Source of the DNA: Whitmania pigra
Lineage: Eukaryota > Annelida > Clitellata > Hirudinida > Haemopidae
Reading direction: 5' to 3'
NCBI GenBank assembly: GCA_021613335.1
Contig: JAJTWR010000113.1
Span: 598,501-662,500 of the forward strand
Length of the DNA stretch: 64,000 bases
Position numbers and translations under genes: made by a program. The notes under the pieces are model-generated. The model had not been told where the DNA came from. It saw only the letters and a list, made by a program, of their open reading frames with translations, and did no database searches. Below are positions 62,348 to 64,000 of the stretch, in pieces (the stretch's first letter is position 1; every line of letters starts with the position of its first letter).

Positions 62348-62353
62348 TTTATT
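62348..62353 (-). terminator. Polyadenylation signal candidate for the BRPF gene
   Basis: AATAAA on the minus strand, about 280 bases past the BRPF stop. The position is plausible; the hexamer itself is weak evidence in AT-rich DNA. Confidence 0.4.
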
Positions 62354-62630
62354 TCATAATGATGGTTGTACCAACAAGTACTAAAATATGTTAAAGTCTT
62401 TGTGGAGAATTGAGTCAGCAATTTTTTGATGAGATGTCTATTTCTGCTCACTTTCTCAAAATCACAAATCAAATTTGCATTTTTGTTTTATGTGGTTGAG
62501 CGAGCAGGTGAGCGAAGAACTAGAAGTGTGTACATTAATCTCCATTATGAAGGGAAGCCATTTTAGGTGAGGCAACAAAAGCATTTTAGCAAGATAACCA
62601 AGTATGAAATATAATTTCAGGATGGAAATG

Positions 62631-63747
62631 TTAATTTGTGCTTGTGAATGGGTCATCTAATTTAGTACATCGACTTTCGTGAGTATCTTCACGTGTGGTG
62701 TTCCCTTGCATAGCTGGAGGTGATGCCATGCCATATTGTTTGTCTGGAACATCATCATTTGTTGACAGGCTAAATCCAAGTACAACTGGTGATTTAGATG
62801 AAAGTGTCTCAAATGATGAATCTTGAGAAATTGCTTCTGAAATTATTTGTTGACTCAGTTGTTGCTGAAGCTTCAAAAGCTCTAATTGATATTGCTTTTG
62901 CTCTTTTAATAAAATCATGTTTGGGTTTTGATCCTCCTCTATTTTGCTGCCTTTATTGCAACTATCATTTTCAAGATTTTGTTCTTTTGGAATCAGTGAT
63001 AGCTCCGATTGCTGATATTGCAAAGCTTTATCATAGGCAGTTTGAATCACTTTACGGGTACTCATTTTTTTACTGTCAAGCAACTTCCACTTGTCAATGG
63101 CAGGATTTGTACCGAGTGGAAGAAGTTTGTTCAATGGAATGCACTTCCTGACAGACATGTAATCAAAAGTTTCATAAACACATCACAGTTTGTAAATTCA
63201 TAAATAATCAGACCATGTAGATTTATCATCAAGAAATACCACCAATCTAAGAAGAGGTTTTATCAGTAAGATCTCCATAGCTTCTCTGGGTATCTCTGGA
63301 AGTCTGATTGGAAGAAAAGGTGGTGGAGGTCTACTGAGAGACATAACCTATAATTAAAGGAGAATACTAATAACAGTATCAACTCTATAATATCTCTCTA
63401 GTCAAACCTTACCATAGCAGGATGCCAGAGTATACCATGATATTTAGCCCAGACCAAGTCAAATGGCTTGAAATCGATCAAGCTACCTTAAGTCATTAAA
63501 ATGATAGACAATTAGCAACAGACAACTCAATGTCTTAAAAGCTCTTCAAATATACCTTCCTCATCATCTTCACTTGTTTCTTGTCCATCATTGTCATCAT
63601 AGCAGCTTCCACTCTCAGCAGAAGAAAGTCCAGATTTTTTTGTTTCTATTACTTTATCTTTTTCATCCCCATACTCATCAGTTTTTGGTGATATTGTCAA
63701 TCTATAAGTCTTGAAACTTTCCCTTTCTTTAGGAATGCTTTCATTCA
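62631..63747 (-). CDS. BRPF: BRPF-type protein, C-terminal part with PWWP domain
   Basis: BRPF proteins scaffold MOZ/MORF and HBO1 histone acetyltransferase complexes; the PWWP domain binds methylated histone H3 and DNA. Four exons are inside the window: 63556-63747, 63413-63486, 63214-63347 and 62631-63147, all in phase. The first carries an acidic linker (ETSEDDEEG). The PWWP domain starts FKPFDLVWAKYHGILWHPAM, continues with IPREAMEILLIKPLLRLVVF then LDDKSTW, and ends KLLPLGTNPAIDKWKLLDSK and RKVIQTAYDKALQY. This matches the BRPF pattern of LVWAKCRGYPSYPAL, FDNKRTW, LVPLG and IAYHRAL. A Gln-rich tail of about 130 residues ends DDPFTSTN at the stop. Upstream exons (PHD fingers, bromodomain) lie beyond the right edge. 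It runs convergent to the RNF gene, with 1.84 kb between the two stops. Confidence 0.88.
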
Positions 63748-64000
63748 CTTAACAAAATGTGACAATGATGTATGTTTATACTGATTAATAACTGGAAAAA
63801 TTAACTGCAGGGCAAACATTTAAAATATCCCAAATTGCAAAATTCAAGCTTTGAGCAACAAGCTTTATCACTCCTACAAGACTTAATTTAAGCAATTTGA
63901 TTCTGAATAAACTTGGCAAATTAAATTATAGATTTTTATAATATATTTTTATATTATTATGGAATTATTGCACGCAATTAGGAATATTAATTTATAAACG

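Overview
This is nuclear DNA from an AT-rich invertebrate animal, most likely an arthropod or another ecdysozoan. The evidence is spliced genes with GT/AG introns, metazoan protein families (V-ATPase subunit a, RNF38/44 RING finger, BRPF PWWP protein, Ig and LRR cell-surface proteins) and many degraded transposons (pogo/Tigger, hAT, Tc1/mariner, Helitron, LINE, LTR, tRNA-derived SINE), plus long TAA and CAT microsatellites. The species cannot be fixed from the sequence alone. No prokaryotic operon, CRISPR array or rRNA was seen.

Layout. (1) 264-15634, minus: the 5' two thirds of the gene for the 100-116 kDa subunit a of the V-ATPase; 13 exons join in frame to about 494 codons, and the 3' end lies beyond the left edge. 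Its second intron (3859-15266, 11.4 kb) holds a LINE remnant, a Tigger end, an intronless TRIP12-like HECT ligase copy on the same strand (one in-frame stop and one frameshift), a hAT remnant and a 2.9 kb pogo element with recognisable ends. (2) 16000-17543, minus: three exon-like ORFs that splice in frame into an unrecognised small protein. (3) 18036-23523, minus: a complete 8-exon gene for an 844-residue single-pass leucine-rich-repeat membrane protein. (4) 24.9-25.4 kb, plus: a two-exon orphan ORF with a hydrophobic start; 28.0-28.6 kb, minus: isolated exon-like ORFs. (5) 32414-38596, minus: a three-Ig-domain, probably GPI-anchored cell-surface protein whose signal-peptide exon was not found. 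(6) 40-50 kb: gene-poor, with a 950 bp CAT/CAC satellite containing a run of 73 C, LINE and SINE copies, an LTR-gag fragment, and a hAT transposase remnant split by a hAT MITE with a perfect 8 bp target duplication. (7) 50987-60792, plus: an 11-coding-exon RNF38/RNF44-type RING-H2 ubiquitin ligase (597 residues), with Helitron, Tigger, Tc1, SINE and hAT MITE insertions in its introns. (8) 62631-63747, minus: the C-terminal exons of a BRPF-type scaffold protein, including its PWWP domain, convergent with the RNF gene.

The genes do not form an operon or pathway. V-ATPase subunit a acts in membrane acidification, the LRR and Ig proteins in cell-surface recognition, the RNF gene in ubiquitination and the BRPF gene in histone acetylation. 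I found no convincing new multi-gene system. The best leads are the nested HECT copy, the small spliced orphan loci, and the nested transposons with intact ends. Exon boundaries were chosen by hand from reading frame, GT/AG sites and family similarity; no alignment search was run.
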